Assembly (NCBI GenBank): GCA_964057225.1
Contig: OZ059895.1
Location: 7,626,001 to 7,690,000, forward strand
Source of the DNA: Auanema rhodensis
Taxonomy: Eukaryota > Nematoda > Chromadorea > Rhabditida > Rhabditidae
DNA length: 64,000 bases
Direction: 5' to 3'
Below, piece after piece: positions 29,001 to 41,500 of the stretch. Each line of letters starts with the position of its first letter. The first letter of the stretch is position 1. A program made the position numbers and the translations under genes. Below the pieces are notes generated by a model that ran no database searches, had not been told where the DNA came from, and worked only from the letters and a program-made list of their open reading frames with translations.

Positions 29001-30186
29001 GAGGAGCTGGAGCAGGAACTGGAGTAGGCGTTGCCATAGGTGGCGGTGGGTGCTAAATTGTTATAGTGAATTAATAAAATGGAATACAATATTCCTTACT
29101 CTCATCTTTTGTCCACCTGGGGAAGGAGCACTTGGCTGTGGGATTCGGGCATAGCCAAACCCTCTTTGCATTTGTTGAGCAGATCCCGGAGGAGGTTGAT
29201 TCGGATAACGATGCCACATCTAACCAAACTGTTTTATTAACATAAATGAATTATATAAAACCTGCTGTTGCTGTAGGTATTGCTGATGATGAGGGTGAGA
29301 TGGATGAGCAGCAGGATGAGGAGAGCTATAATGACCCGCAGGATGTCCAGGATGATACGGAGGATTTCCAGGATAGTTAGGATAGCCAGGAGGAACTGAA
29401 AAACGTTAAGTAAAAATTTAATAAATAAAATAAGGTACCTCCTGGGCGAGGAGGTCCACCACTGGGATACATAGGTGGTGGTTGTCCGTAATATTGTCCA
29501 TGAGGACCAGGTGGCCCACTTGGAGTTCCGGGAGCAGCTCCAGGATGATGAACATTAGCAGGACTAGGAGTTGGATGAGAAAGTGTAGATTGAACCGGAG
29601 TTGAAGACGACGCAGTCGGGGCGACGGGTGTGCTGTAGGTTAATAATTCTGATTTATATTGTTATACAAAAAATTACCTAGTAGATGGTTGAGTAGTATG
29701 AGTTGAAGCAACAGGAGCTGGAATAGGTGTACTAGCACCACCGGAAGGTTGTGGAGCCGATAAAGACTCTGACTGAATATCAGTAGCGCTAGCTTCACAA
29801 CCAGCACTCATTCGCGAAGAACTATCCGGAGTAGCTGCGCTAGGAGGTGGCCCAGCACTTGGAGCCCTACTACCGCTTTGACTGCCTGTGTTTTCAATCT
29901 ATAATAAATATAATTTTTAAACAATAAAAAATATTTTACCTGAGATGTTTGAGGAGTTGCAGGCTGAACAGACGAAGGTCCTGCATGACTACTAGGAGTA
30001 GCAGGTTGGCTATTTTGAGAAATAGCTTGAAGGTTTTGCTGCGGTAATAGAGGTTCTGATTCAGAAGGAGTGGATGGTTGCGCTGGTGTAGGGATTTGAG
30101 ACTGTTGTTGATGCTGTTGTTGTTGTTGCTGTTGTTGTTGCTGTTGTTGTTGCTGCTGTTGCTGTTGGTGCTGTTGGTGCTGCTGC

Positions 30187-30229
<43 letters not shown>

Positions 30230-33200
30230 GCTGTTGTTGTTGCTGCTGCTGCTGCTGAGATTGTTGAGCTTGTTGCTGTTGAGCTTGTTGCTGTTGAGGT
30301 AGTTGCTGTTGAGGCTGTAGATTTAAAAGTGATTAGTTTTTAAAATGTTTAATCAAACCTGCATTGGAGGACCCATATGTTGTTGAGGATGAGGGGCACG
30401 CATAGGCGTAACTCCAGGCATCCTTTGATAATGTCCGCCAGAAGGGTAATGTCCAGGAGGACCACCTGGATAGCCTGGAGGTGGTGGACCGTAGCTTTGA
30501 TGATAAAAGGGATGTGATTCCATTCCTGGATGTCCAGGAGGAGGCGGATATGATCCTGGCTGACCGGGCGCACCTTGAGGCGCACCAGGATGCTGAGCAG
30601 CACCTGGGGCACCAGGAGGTCCAGGAGGTCCAGGTTGAGCACCTACAAAAGTAGATTTATAATCGCATAAAAAAGATTTTATTTTATTTGCTTGAATATA
30701 CCATATATTCTCCAATCGGGAATCATATATCCCCGCGAACGCAGATAAGCTTCTTTTTGCATATATTGTTGATGTAATATATTAGAAGATTGGAATGGAG
30801 GATTTGGCGAGACACTAAGGTTCGTAGGATAGCCAGGAACGTTATATGTTGGTATTACATGAGGCATATTATATGGATTAGGTACGTAATTAGCATTCGA
30901 GTACGAGTCTGAGTACCACATAGCCGGTGGGCCCGTATTACAACTTCCACTACTGTGTTGCGGAACTACATGCGTAAAAGTAGGTACCGAGCTAGCAGCA
31001 GAGCTGCCAGCATTATCGTTTGCACCTGACTGCGAAATGTTGAAGCAAGTCTAAAACGTTCCCTTATGATATAGATTACAAACACAAAAAGAGCCGAATA
31101 ACGACCTAACAATCTACATAATAAGAAAAATTCTGCGCTCAAACTAACTATCAAATGTGAATAGAATTATCATCTACTGAATAATATTGGCAAGATTTTG
31201 AGTGAGTGATGCAGACATAGAGAGCAAGGCCTCGCTTCATAATCGTGGAGACGCAGGGAAACAAAGCTATGATTAGAGAACCCAGCAACGCGAGCTAATC
31301 AAGAGAGGGTTTCTATTGGCAGCAGGATTGCACATCGGAAACACCTAATATGCAGCTGGCATGAAAGCAAGAAGAACATAATCTTCAGAAGGCCTTCAGC
31401 CTCCTAATGATTTGTAACAAATCCAGGCCGTACCAGAGAATACACATATTTTATATCATACATTACATGAAAATTTTTTTTTTTCATAAAATATATAATC
31501 TCTGATAGGGTCTAAGTGAAATCATGATAAAATAATTAGCGCATTCATCTGTTAATTAATGAAACAGAATTAATCTCATTAACAGAAAATAAATAGTAAT
31601 ACAGTACTAGAATTTTTAAAATCATGGTTATTCGAAGTAAAAGTCTTGGATAAATATAACAGAACAAAATTATGACGTGATCTTAACTAAGGCAGCATGA
31701 TTATGCTTCTATTTCTGTATAATAATAACAGTGGGCAGAAGCTGCTATCGTTGCCATAGAGACCTTGATCAGTCACGTTGTCCACCTATGCTCATATCTC
31801 ATTAGCGTCCGCCCCGGGACTCGTCGAAATTCATAGAGGATTTTTAGTTATTGTTTTAAAACATTCGCTGTTTGTCTTTAAAAATTACCTGCGAAAGTTG
31901 GTGTTTGAGAAGCTGCAGCAGGTTCTTTTCTCCTTTGTCTTTTTAATTTATCAGCAAATGCAACCGCGTCGTCAGCGTTCTTGCCAGTTTCTACACATTC
32001 TAGTAGAAGCAAATGCTTCTGATAATGCTTTCTCAATTGATATCCTGCTGCTGATGATTCAGAGATATCAGGATTAGCTTCGGCACAAACATTCTTCCAT
32101 GCCTTTTCTTTGGTAACCTGGAATAATCTTTTGATAAATATGACAAGACAAAATATCTCACCTGTTCAAATCCTCCTCTATTCCTCACGGCAATGTACAG
32201 TCGATGCAGATCAACATTTTGCTTGGATACTTGCGGTACCATAGTAATAGGTTCACCGGTTTGTTCACAGAATGATACTAATCTTTCAAAAAAAGCACGC
32301 CTTTCTGGCATAACTCTAGGTGGGTTGGCTGCTGTGGGAGGCCCAACCTATCAAGAATTTTGATATAATTTTTTAAGAATACTCACACAAACCAATTTAT
32401 CTATAATGCTATCCTTCCTCTGCATCATTGGGGGTGGTACAACTGGGGCTTGCATTATTACTGGGTGCATTGCTTGATGAGCAGGAGGTATTCCTGGATG
32501 ACCTGGTGGCATCATTCCTTGATGCATGCCAGGTGGCATCTGTTGAGAACCTGGAGGACCAGGAGGGCCTGGAGGTGGCCCTGCTATTGGCCTTTGAGGT
32601 TGCGACTGCTGAAGTTCTATTTTATAGAAGTGATAAATACAAATTCAAACCTGAGCATGATTCTGCCATGAAGGTGATTCCATTCTAGATTTTTCATCCA
32701 TACTTTCGTCCGCAATTGATGAAGGAGCTGGACTGGGAGCTGGCATGTTAGAAACAGGTGTCGATGCATTAGTTTGTGATTCCTACAACATAATAAGAAT
32801 ATGATTTCAGTTAAACGTTCGTACCATCATTTTCTTTTGCTGTGGCCACTCCATAGGTCCTGGTCCAGGGGGCATCCTTCCAAAATCTGCTTGATGCATG
32901 GCCCCTGGTCGAACCATTTGCTGATACGGTGGATATCCTTGTGGTGTTGGTGCGTGCCCGTAAGTTGGGGGATATCCTGCATAAGCTGGATGAACGCCAG
33001 GCCTGGGAACCATATATGGATGAGGATAGCCTTGCGAGGGATATCCTTGTGGTGGAGGCTGTGGGGGCATACCCTGTGCTTGTGGGGGAAGTTCACCGCC
33101 TTAAAATCAAAAGCATTAAAAATTTGATAAAAGAATAGTGATACCTGCTTGTGACGGTGACCGAGGTTGCTGCCATTCTTGATTTTGTACTCCTGCCACT

Positions 33201-35503
33201 TGTGGATGCACTTTTGGTGTAGCTCCATTGTGCAACCCATCCTGTAAAAGAAAATTAAGATAAACGTGACGATTTTGTTAGCCAGAAGCTGTAGTAGTAG
33301 AAATGATCTCACACATTTTATTAAAGTGACATTTGTAAGCCCACACAATATAGTAAAGGCCAATAACTGAACACGAATCGTGTCATTCAAGAGAGATGAC
33401 TTTTCTTTTTTCGATCATTTTCCCATGATCCCACTTCGCGTACAAACAATCTATACTCAACAAACCGTTGTGCATAATTGGTTTCAAATGTATAACTTAT
33501 GTTTACATATAGAAGACCTCTACGTACTCCGACGTGTTTTACATAATTAACTTTCCACTTTCGTCCTCTTCAACTTCATATATAAAATGTAATTACAGAT
33601 ATAACGTGTGAAAAATTGATGAACAAATTTCACAACTTATCTACCAGTCAAGATATTCATTTCATGCTTTCAAGCAATGTTTCTCTGTAGTTTTTTATGC
33701 CTCTCAGCCTATTATCATAAATCAGAATCCATTGTTTTGAATGGCACGTAAGAAAGACGATATAGACGCATCTTGTCATCAGTGCATTTATTCGGTCCCT
33801 GTCCGTACTCTCTTAGTTCGAAGCGCTATCTAACAACCCTCGCGTCCGCTTTCCATTCTTCCCCTTGCTTCTTTCAATCGCATACGGGTTAGCCTCAGAC
33901 AGAAGGGTCAGGCGATATACAATGGAAGAGACATGGCAGGCAAACCACACAAATAGCGCTAGAGACGCAGATAGGAGAGTTATTTGCATTCGCTCGCCAG
34001 GCCTTGCTACGATCGATTGGAAAAGCAGTTATGTGGCGCTCCAGCATGTGTCCTCTGAAGTAGAAATGCTATTTCACTCCAATGCATCTATACCCTCCAC
34101 CATCTCACTTCTATCATTTCTGTACTCAAACGAAATGTTCAGGAAAAGGACAGCTCCAAGAAAATCAGAGTAAAGAGCATATATTTCTTGAAATAAATTT
34201 TCATGATATATTTAATAACTTCTAAATCATCATAAAAAATATACCTAAACCGTGGGAGAGATCATACAAATCGTGAGACTTAGAAAAAGAACTAGGTTTA
34301 TTCTCCCTGAATCTGGTACCGCACAAACATATAGTCAAGAGCAAGATGTAAATCTTCTAATTGTTGTCTATCATGTCTATTATCACATAATGCGCAAACT
34401 ATCTCTAGTTGTCGAGAGTGGACCAGTGACGTCATTCACGACACCTTCTCGTGGGAAAATATCATAGAACAGACAATACCACCCTAGTAGTTGTTCTGAA
34501 ACCCACGTGAACAGCATATCATAACATAAATAATGGACTTCATCACTTCCTTTAAAGACAGGAGAACACAGTGACAGCTTAATTCATACACAGCAACATG
34601 CAATGCCAAGCGTTAAAAAACGGAACACGATTCAACAGATACTCCTCAAAAAGAGATATCTATATAAAGCTTAAGATAATCCTTTCTATTTGCGTGACAA
34701 AGTCTCCCACGTGTTGTCTATGTTGTGATGTGAATTTGTCATCGAGGGAATTCCCCTATCCCTTGGGCAGATTAAAGATCGATGTTTGTTTGCGGTTGCA
34801 AAAAAGAACACGTGGGATGAGCAAGGTGGGTCTTTTATCATTAGTAAATGATACCAATTTGATCACGGAAATTGAATGCCCAAGATCAGTGCAAGCTCGC
34901 CCGTGTTTACTAAGCCATGGTTGCACCACGCTAAGTCAGTAGGCGTGCACCAGTCAAAAACAGTTCCTATATTCTCCAGTGATAGAAATCAAACCAACTA
35001 CACACAAAGTTTAAAAAACTACTGATATTGTGCAACAATGGATTTCAACAATATATTAGCTTGACTGTATTGCAATATTCCTATAACTAAGACAAATAGA
35101 AGATAAACTATTTCAAATAATTATTTAGCATAAAGCAAAAAAGGACAAATATAATGCTTATAATAAGCATTTTAATTTAAAGTAAAATTGCTAGATGAAT
35201 TATCCCCTACAACGCAGTAAAATCTACGCAATAATGTTCTCTATCAAGCAAATTATAATGACGACTAAAACAATCTACTAACCTGACTAGGATGGGGGGA
35301 AGGTGAAGCAATATCTCCACTACTTGCTGGTTTGCTGCTAAGAAGAGTGTTTAACGTTGGAGTTGTACCAGCCTAAAATTAAATTAATATTTATCGATAA
35401 AATTAGATTTGATGATAGAAAATTTTTCTTAAGACTGTAAGGTCCATAATGTAAATCATCCTACATTTGTATTGTCTTGGTGTCCGCCTTCGTTCGCAGA
35501 CAT
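26064..35503 (-). CDS. let-526: ARID1/BAF250/Osa subunit of SWI/SNF chromatin remodeller
   Basis: Large gene. Exon 1 reads MSANEGGHQDNTNV, exon 2 AGTTPTLNTLLSSKPASSGD, followed by a 2.0-kb intron (33242-35282). The N-terminal part is Pro/Gly/Gln/Met-rich. The ARID lies at about 31890-32330: MPERRAFFERLVSFCEQTGE, then LHRLYIAVRNRGGFEQ, VTKEKAWKNVCAEANPD and SSAAGYQLRKHYQKHLLLLE, a full AT-rich-DNA-binding domain. Gly/Pro-rich and polyGln segments follow. The C-terminal third (about 26100-28800) is the BAF250_C region: TPRRLVMALRSGLETEAIWA, NALNVLLYDDTNPHPSLAQI, then helical repeats. The last exon ends NGSMAVVA with TGA at 26064-26066. The family defines the BAF-type (not PBAF) complex. The C. 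elegans orthologue is let-526. The domain order is certain; the exact borders of some exons are not. Confidence 0.93.
30102..30313 (-). repeat. Polyglutamine tract in the ARID1-type protein
   Basis: Read on the minus strand, mixed CAA/CAG codons give a Gln-rich block. It includes 26 uninterrupted Gln (30180-30257) and a second run of 18 Gln (30114-30167), separated by QHQQH-type interruptions, plus Ser/Ala/Pro/Leu breaks near the start (PQQQLPQQQQAQ). The + strand frame of this block is a false poly-Leu frame. Mixed codons limit slippage compared with pure CAG. ARID1 proteins are known for Gln-rich disordered regions. Confidence 0.95.
33242..35282 (-). promoter_or_regulatory. Large first intron of the ARID1-type gene, possible enhancer
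   Basis: The 2.0-kb intron is far longer than the 40-100 nt typical here. It contains TGACGTCA (34427-34434) and three CACGTG boxes (near 34504, 34710 and 34811). Frames of 70-114 codons (33865-34173, 34252-34467, 34598-34942) have no motifs and are not called. A regulatory role is inferred from intron size and the factor sites. Confidence 0.35.
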
Positions 35504-36925
35504 TTTTCCACAAGAAAATTCACGATAAGTCAGCTATTAACATGCAGATAACGCAGCTGAAACAAACAAAATAGAGCACTAATTTTATAAAATTTTTAGA
35601 ATTGAAAATAAAAAGAATAATTGAATTGTAAAATTAAAAATATTAAAAGAATAAAATAAAAATAACTAAATATAAAATAATTTAACCCTAATTCAGATAA
35701 AGGACATAGAGCGAGATTTGAATATAACGCACGCCCCCCCGCGACATAAACCTCGACCCGTTAAAATTTATTGCGTACTGCGTACGCCAAAAAATATTGT
35801 AGTAGAAAAATAGAAATATCATTATTTCTTCCTTTCTTTTCATGTTAACTTACTATTTTAAAAAGTTAGTTATAGTTACTTTTAGATTTGCGCGTTTTTA
35901 ATTAGTTTTGTATTAAATATAATAATATTTGGTAAGTAACGTGGATATAATCCTAATTACTTCCACATCTCAATATTTCTGCCAAAATGAGCATCAACAC
36001 AATAAGAATGTTATGTATTGTGCAGATTGAGCATTCGTGGGATATTTAAAAGCGTGAGAGTCGTTTTTCTGTTCGAATAATCGGCGGCATCGGGCGAGGG
36101 CCGTTCGACCGCTTATTAATGAATAGACTTGTGCGTAAAGAGAGAGATAGGTCGTCTACGCAATATCAGCCAGAAAAAAAAAACATATAAAGTAATCGAA
36201 GAAGACTTGTATATAGAGAAGAGGCAGGCCGAGAAGGGGAGAGCGGTGGTTCGTTGGTGGCGGCCTCAGTGGGAGCGCGAGCCAGCCCCTCCCCCTATCG
36301 ATCGGTGGTTGGCGACCCCGATCGGCCGCTATTTTGCCCTCTAGCGCCCTATAGGGCATAAGCATTTTTTTCAATTTCTTCCACTTGTTGCCCTCTTTCT
36401 CATTGGTCACTATCTTCAATAACAGATTTGTAGTTTGCTCGCATCTCATTACTAGCGTCGCGACGCTACTCCGACCGCACCGCGTTGATACACAACTAGG
36501 CGTCATGTGCGCGCTCCTATCTAGAATCCACTCCGTCATCGGCCCTCCGCGCGATTCACAAACAAAAGGACTCGATGGCCTCACTCCATCTGTTTTTCGT
36601 CTGCGTCTCTGCATTCAACAACTATGTCGTTAACTCTCTTTCTAATACGCTATGGGCCCTCCATAAATAACATAGTCTTTCGCATGTGTCTAGCTAAAGA
36701 AAGAGAGGCAATAAATTTGAAGTCACAATTGTTTTTCGTCTGCGTCTCTAAGCAGTCTTCTTTGATTATACCAGTCTCTCATGGCTGCTAGAAAAAAAAA
36801 AGAGATGAATCTTCAGAAACTTATGAAAAATTAAGGAAAAATTATAAGTAGCTATTTGTTATATGAAAACAGTTAATATGTGCTTCTAGCTCGAAGTTTG
36901 ATAGACCATGTTTTCTCTTTTCTAG
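35504..36925. promoter_or_regulatory. Divergent promoter region of the ARID1-type and DDA1 genes
   Basis: 1.4 kb between the two divergent starts. The part at 36060-36620 is clearly more GC-rich than the surroundings. It has a perfect palindrome GCCCTATAGGGC (36346-36357) and several GC boxes. Because GC content reduces stops, long frames arise on both strands here (minus 36156-36614, plus 36385-36633) without protein-like features. This is probably the bidirectional promoter plus 5' UTRs. Confidence 0.45.
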
Positions 36926-37292
36926 ATGTCTTTCCTGGAAGACTTACCTTCGACTGATCCCAAAAATTTTAGTCAGATGACTGGATCGAAGATAGTTGTA
37001 AGTTCAACAAATGTGTCAAAAAACTGCTGATTTCAGACAGGTGATCCTAAAGTAGCTCATCACGTTCCTATCAGAAGTAATGAAATATCCATTACAAACG
37101 AGAAGAAAACTTTCGTATTACGCTACTTGGAGAAACACTATCGTGCTCGTGAGGTAGTTTATCCAATTGGTAAAATGAAGCATGATATGATCTTTGAAGA
37201 TTAAAGCCGCTGAAAAGGAGAAAAAATCTAGGAAACGCGCGGATGAAGAACCATCTAGCCCTAATCTACAGACAAAACTTAGAAAGCGTTAA
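36926..37292 (+). CDS. DDA1: DDA1, DET1- and DDB1-associated protein
   Basis: Three exons (36926-36997, 37037-37153, 37200-37292) with introns of 39 and 46 nt join in phase and give a 93-residue protein. The start MSFLEDLPSTDPKNFSQM, then HHVPIRSNEISITNEKKTFV and LRYLEKHYRARE, matches the compact DDA1 fold, which binds DDB1 in the CUL4 ubiquitin ligase. A Lys/Arg-rich tail (IKAAEKEKKSRKRADEE) follows, as in other family members (about 100 residues). The ATG directly follows TCTTTTCTAG, so it is either trans-spliced at the start codon or preceded by a non-coding exon. Function is inferred from the family. Confidence 0.87.
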
Positions 37293-38547
37293 ACGACACC
37301 CTGTAATATGATTACTTCCTGAACGGGTTTTATTTCAAAAGAATCTAACAATTGTTAAAATTTGCCTCTTGTCTATGTTTTAAGCAGTTGAAAATCTTAA
37401 CAGTTTTATATTGTTATTTGTTTTCGCCAAAATAAAAATGCTAAGGAACATTGAGTTCCTATATTAATTGTTAGCCTGCGGTCTTGATACGATGATACTC
37501 GATTCAGATTCAAAGTCATGCTATCTATGCTTAAGGGCAGCGGAATGTTTAATTGTACAATACGTAAAGGACTAATAATGAAATGTTTCCGAAGAACAGT
37601 TAAATCTAAAGTTCTAGTGATAGATAAGACAAACAGAACCCTTGCCTGATTAAAATTATTTCGAAATAAAATCCGATAACTTGAAGAATTAATTTTATCA
37701 AAAATGAAAGTTTTTTTAGCGGTAAAAATAGTTTTGAGAAACTTAGATACTCTTATACTATGCAAGAATATTAAATGTATTTAAGGTAGTATACGTATGA
37801 CTCATAGTCAAATTATTATCAGAAGCTTTAATCAACATTACAAAATCGGCCGGTTAATTAACTCAAATAAATTGAATATGATTTTTGTTAGTATTCATAT
37901 ACAAATATAATCGAAGAAGGCTCAACAGTAAGATTAGTGGCTCGCGAAGGCTCAATAAAGTGCTACAAACTGAATTAGAAACCAAATTTTATACAACACA
38001 CTTTTAGTAGTACAACAATGAGAAATGTTTCCTCAGATTCCTACTTGTTGAAGTAATAACAATATCGTTTAAAATAAACAGTAACTTAAATTTACTACAG
38101 TATGTTTTTGTAGAAATTAAATTCCTACGTATTATAATATTACGTACACCTTTATAATTGAACGAAAATAATTTAATTTTTAACGATTGACAGTAATCTT
38201 ATGAATATCATCTTAATAATGATGAATAACTCTTTATGAGTGTTGTGTTTTATGCAAATATCAAAAAAAAACTAAGTGGTAAAGTTTATAGTTTTAGAAT
38301 AGACAAAAAAATTGAGAAACTAGCAGTAAAAGTACGCATTCAAATAGACGTATCTATTTTCATGGAGACGTTACTGACGTCAGTAAATTATATTATATCA
38401 ATGATTGTAAATTACCTGGCTTTATTGTATTTTTAAGAATCTAGTATATTCAAAAATTAAATTAACTTATGGCTTTTTTGTTGATATATATTTAAGATCT
38501 TTCAATTTTAGTTTTTTAAAATATGATGTATTCAGGGGTTAAACGCA
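37293..38547. other. Intergenic region before the SEC5 cluster
   Basis: 1.25 kb of AT-rich DNA. It contains a 119-codon minus-strand frame (37406-37765) and a 66-codon plus frame (38236-38436), neither with a recognisable motif or exon partners. The CRE palindrome at 38371-38386 is the main feature and probably belongs to the promoter of the downstream cluster. Confidence 0.5.
38371..38386. promoter_or_regulatory. Perfect 16-bp palindrome with CRE core
   Basis: TTACTGACGTCAGTAA is a perfect palindrome centred on TGACGTCA, the consensus CREB/ATF site, about 150 bp upstream of the probable trans-splice acceptor (TATTCAG at about 38535) of SEC5. By position it could drive the whole four-gene cluster. 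The factor is inferred from the consensus only. Confidence 0.5.
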
Positions 38548-41500
38548 ATGGGCGATTTGGAAATTGCAGTAAAGCCTGTAGGCCCACCTACAGTAACAGG
38601 CTTATCACCAACCGAAGGTAGATAGGAGCTTTTGTTCTCTAGCGCAATTATCTCTTACAGGAACACCAGGCACTCAAATTACAATAAGAGGAGAAAATCT
38701 AGGAATTGATCAAAATGATCTCTTAATGTTATTTATTTGTGGAACAGACTGCCTACACACTGCAAAGTGGGCTTTCTCTCAATTTAAATTTTCTCAAGAT
38801 TATGATTTAGATGGAAATCACCCTCGAAAATTGTAGCAAGACTTGGTCATGCAACAAGAGGCTTAGGGGAAGTAACTCTAAGAACAAAGTCTGGAGGACG
38901 AAGTATTTCCCATGTTAAATTTCGGTATGTTCTAATTTTTTACTCTTATATATTTTTTCTTCCAGGGTGTTTATAGCCCAAGTAGGACCTCTGGAAGAAA
39001 GTGCAGTATGGGTTGATGAGACAAGAACTGTTCCTGGTCGAGAAGTAAGGTAGAAATCCCGTTCTCAATAGTTCTCGACTTTAGGCTGTGCGAGTAATTG
39101 CTAAAACCGATGAAGAAGTTGATATCCTGGGATTGATACCAACAAAGAAGTTTGATACAGCTACCCTTCAAAGATGGTTTCCTGAAGGCTCTGGTAATAT
39201 CAGAATGGAGTTGTTTAGTCCTCAATGGTATCTCTTGGAAAATCATGCTGACGCTACGTGAGTTCTAAAATATCTTTTTGGGTTTGGCATAATAATCCCG
39301 TTTTAGTGTTGAAGAGTTGCAGAAAGCAATCAAGTACATGAAAACTGATAGAGATAACGAGAATAAAAAAAGCGAAGAACTTCACAAGGTTTTTAATTGT
39401 TTTTCTTATTGGTGTTCATTTGTTATTTTAGGCAAATTTATATGCTTTAATTAATTGTGTCGACACACTAGCATCTCTTCATGAATTATTAGAAAATAAT
39501 AACCAAGCAAGAGAGTTTGATGTAATAGACCGCATCGCAGAAAAAGTATGTGTTTTTGTAACTAGCTTATTAATTCAATATATTTAGATTTCTGAATCTA
39601 AAACGAATGCTGAAAAAGTTTTCAAAGATGTTTTAAGCCGGAAGGATCAAGCTGATTGTACTAGAAATGCGCTGTCCGTTCTAACCCGTTTCAAGTTCAT
39701 ATTTTTCCTTTCTAAGTCAATAAATGATAATATGCAAAAGGTTAGAGATTTTTTTGTAATTACTTTATTATATTGTATGCAGGGAGAATATTTAACTATT
39801 TTGAATGATTACACGCGAGCTAAAGCTTTATACAAGGATACAGACGTGCCATTATTCAAAGAAGGTAGTTCTAATATAGCAACTTATCTATTATCATTAT
39901 TTAGTCATGGCTCATTTGGATAAAAAAATGGAACGTTTCAAAGATGAAATGAAGCATAAGTTAATTGATACCCCAGCCTCATTTGAAGAGCAAAGCAAGC
40001 TGATTAAATATTTGAAGGTTTTGTTTGTTTTTATTGTCTTATTCAATATTTTGTTTGCAGATTTTGGAGCCTAACTCTGATCCAACTTGGGAATGTATAA
40101 CTGCTTATCATTGTTATCTGGAAGATATTTTATGGAAGTTGCAAGAGGAGCATTATCATAAAGGTTTATAATATTATCATAACATTCTCTATATACATTC
40201 TGTTTTAAGCCATGGCATCTAATGCAAATGAGCTTAGATTAACAATTGGCGCTGAAGGAAATGAACGATATCTTTTTGTTTCGAATCTGGTGAAAGTTTT
40301 AATGGACAAGCTTCAGTCATTTTGGAAACTTTCCAATACTTATAACACTAATGATGAGAGATGGAATCAAAGGCAGGAAGATATAAATGTAAAGCAAAAG
40401 CTTTATTTTGTGCCGATTATTTTATTTTTTTCAGCAAATGCTTATCAATACTATTAATGTTTCTTCTTGGTTAATTTTGAATGCATTAGTTGCTAATGCT
40501 TTACCAGATGATGTTTTAAAGAAGTATGCCAGTTATATATATATATATATATATAATTCATGTTTAGATACCAAACTCAGTTTGTTCCTTGGCCACCGAT
40601 CCCTACTCCATTACATAGAACAGTCCTTCTCGCCAGTTTGAAAACTGTCAGGTATGTGCATGGAGTAAATAAAAATTTACTTATTTTATCTTACAGATCA
40701 TTTATATCTTCATTATTGGATTGTCATTTCACAGTAGCTCATATACAACCATTAGTTGAGCTTTGTATGACTATCCGGTTAAAGTCTGTGTCAGTTATCA
40801 TAGATAAAGGAGTTGAAAGTGAATTTTGAACTAGATATTTTTAAAACAATATTCTTTATAGGCATTATTCTTCTTCAAAAGAAAGAAGATTGGAGGCAAG
40901 AACTAATTGAACAATCTGTTTCAAAAACATCATTGCCTGATTTTCTGGAAAATGAGGTTAAAATTTTGATCTTTCATATTGAATAAAATATTTATAGATT
41001 TGTGACTGTCTTTCTATAGTAAAAGACGTTTTAATGACCAACGGATTCTTTGGAGAAAGCTGTCTGTTCTCAAGAGAGCGATTTCGGTCTACTCTGCTTG
41101 ATCTTTTTGTACATTTAGTAATATCAGTAAGAATCTGCTTTGATAGGTATATTTAATTTTTTTTTCTTAATTTGTTTTTTTTTTCAGACTTTTAAACACG
41201 AAAAATGCCCCATTAGATATATCCGACGATAAAGAGAGATCGAATCAAGTATGGTTATATGTATTTTTGACATGAATTCTAGTTTTTAGGGTTTGACCAA
41301 AAAATTTCTAATTGCTGCCTGTAATATAGATTATATTATTGATAAGACAATGAAAGTAGTAATTAGACGAATGAACGAGTGTGGTGTAAAGATGGTAGCT
41401 GAAATAGAAAAGGTTTGCATCCATAATATAAATACCCTTCAAGTTTGTGATATCAGAAATGCTGTGACAAATTAACAGCATATAGAGCTTTCCTAATGGA

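Noticed and set aside
30078-30302. + strand poly-Leu frame
   Set aside because: It is the complement of the polyglutamine exon of the ARID1-type gene.
36156-36614. 152-codon minus-strand frame in the GC-rich promoter region
   Set aside because: Low stop density from GC content explains it. No domain, odd composition, and it sits between two divergent gene starts.
37406-37765. 119-codon minus-strand frame after DDA1
   Set aside because: No motif, no exon partners and no plausible start context; Leu/Ile/Arg content fits chance in AT-rich DNA.
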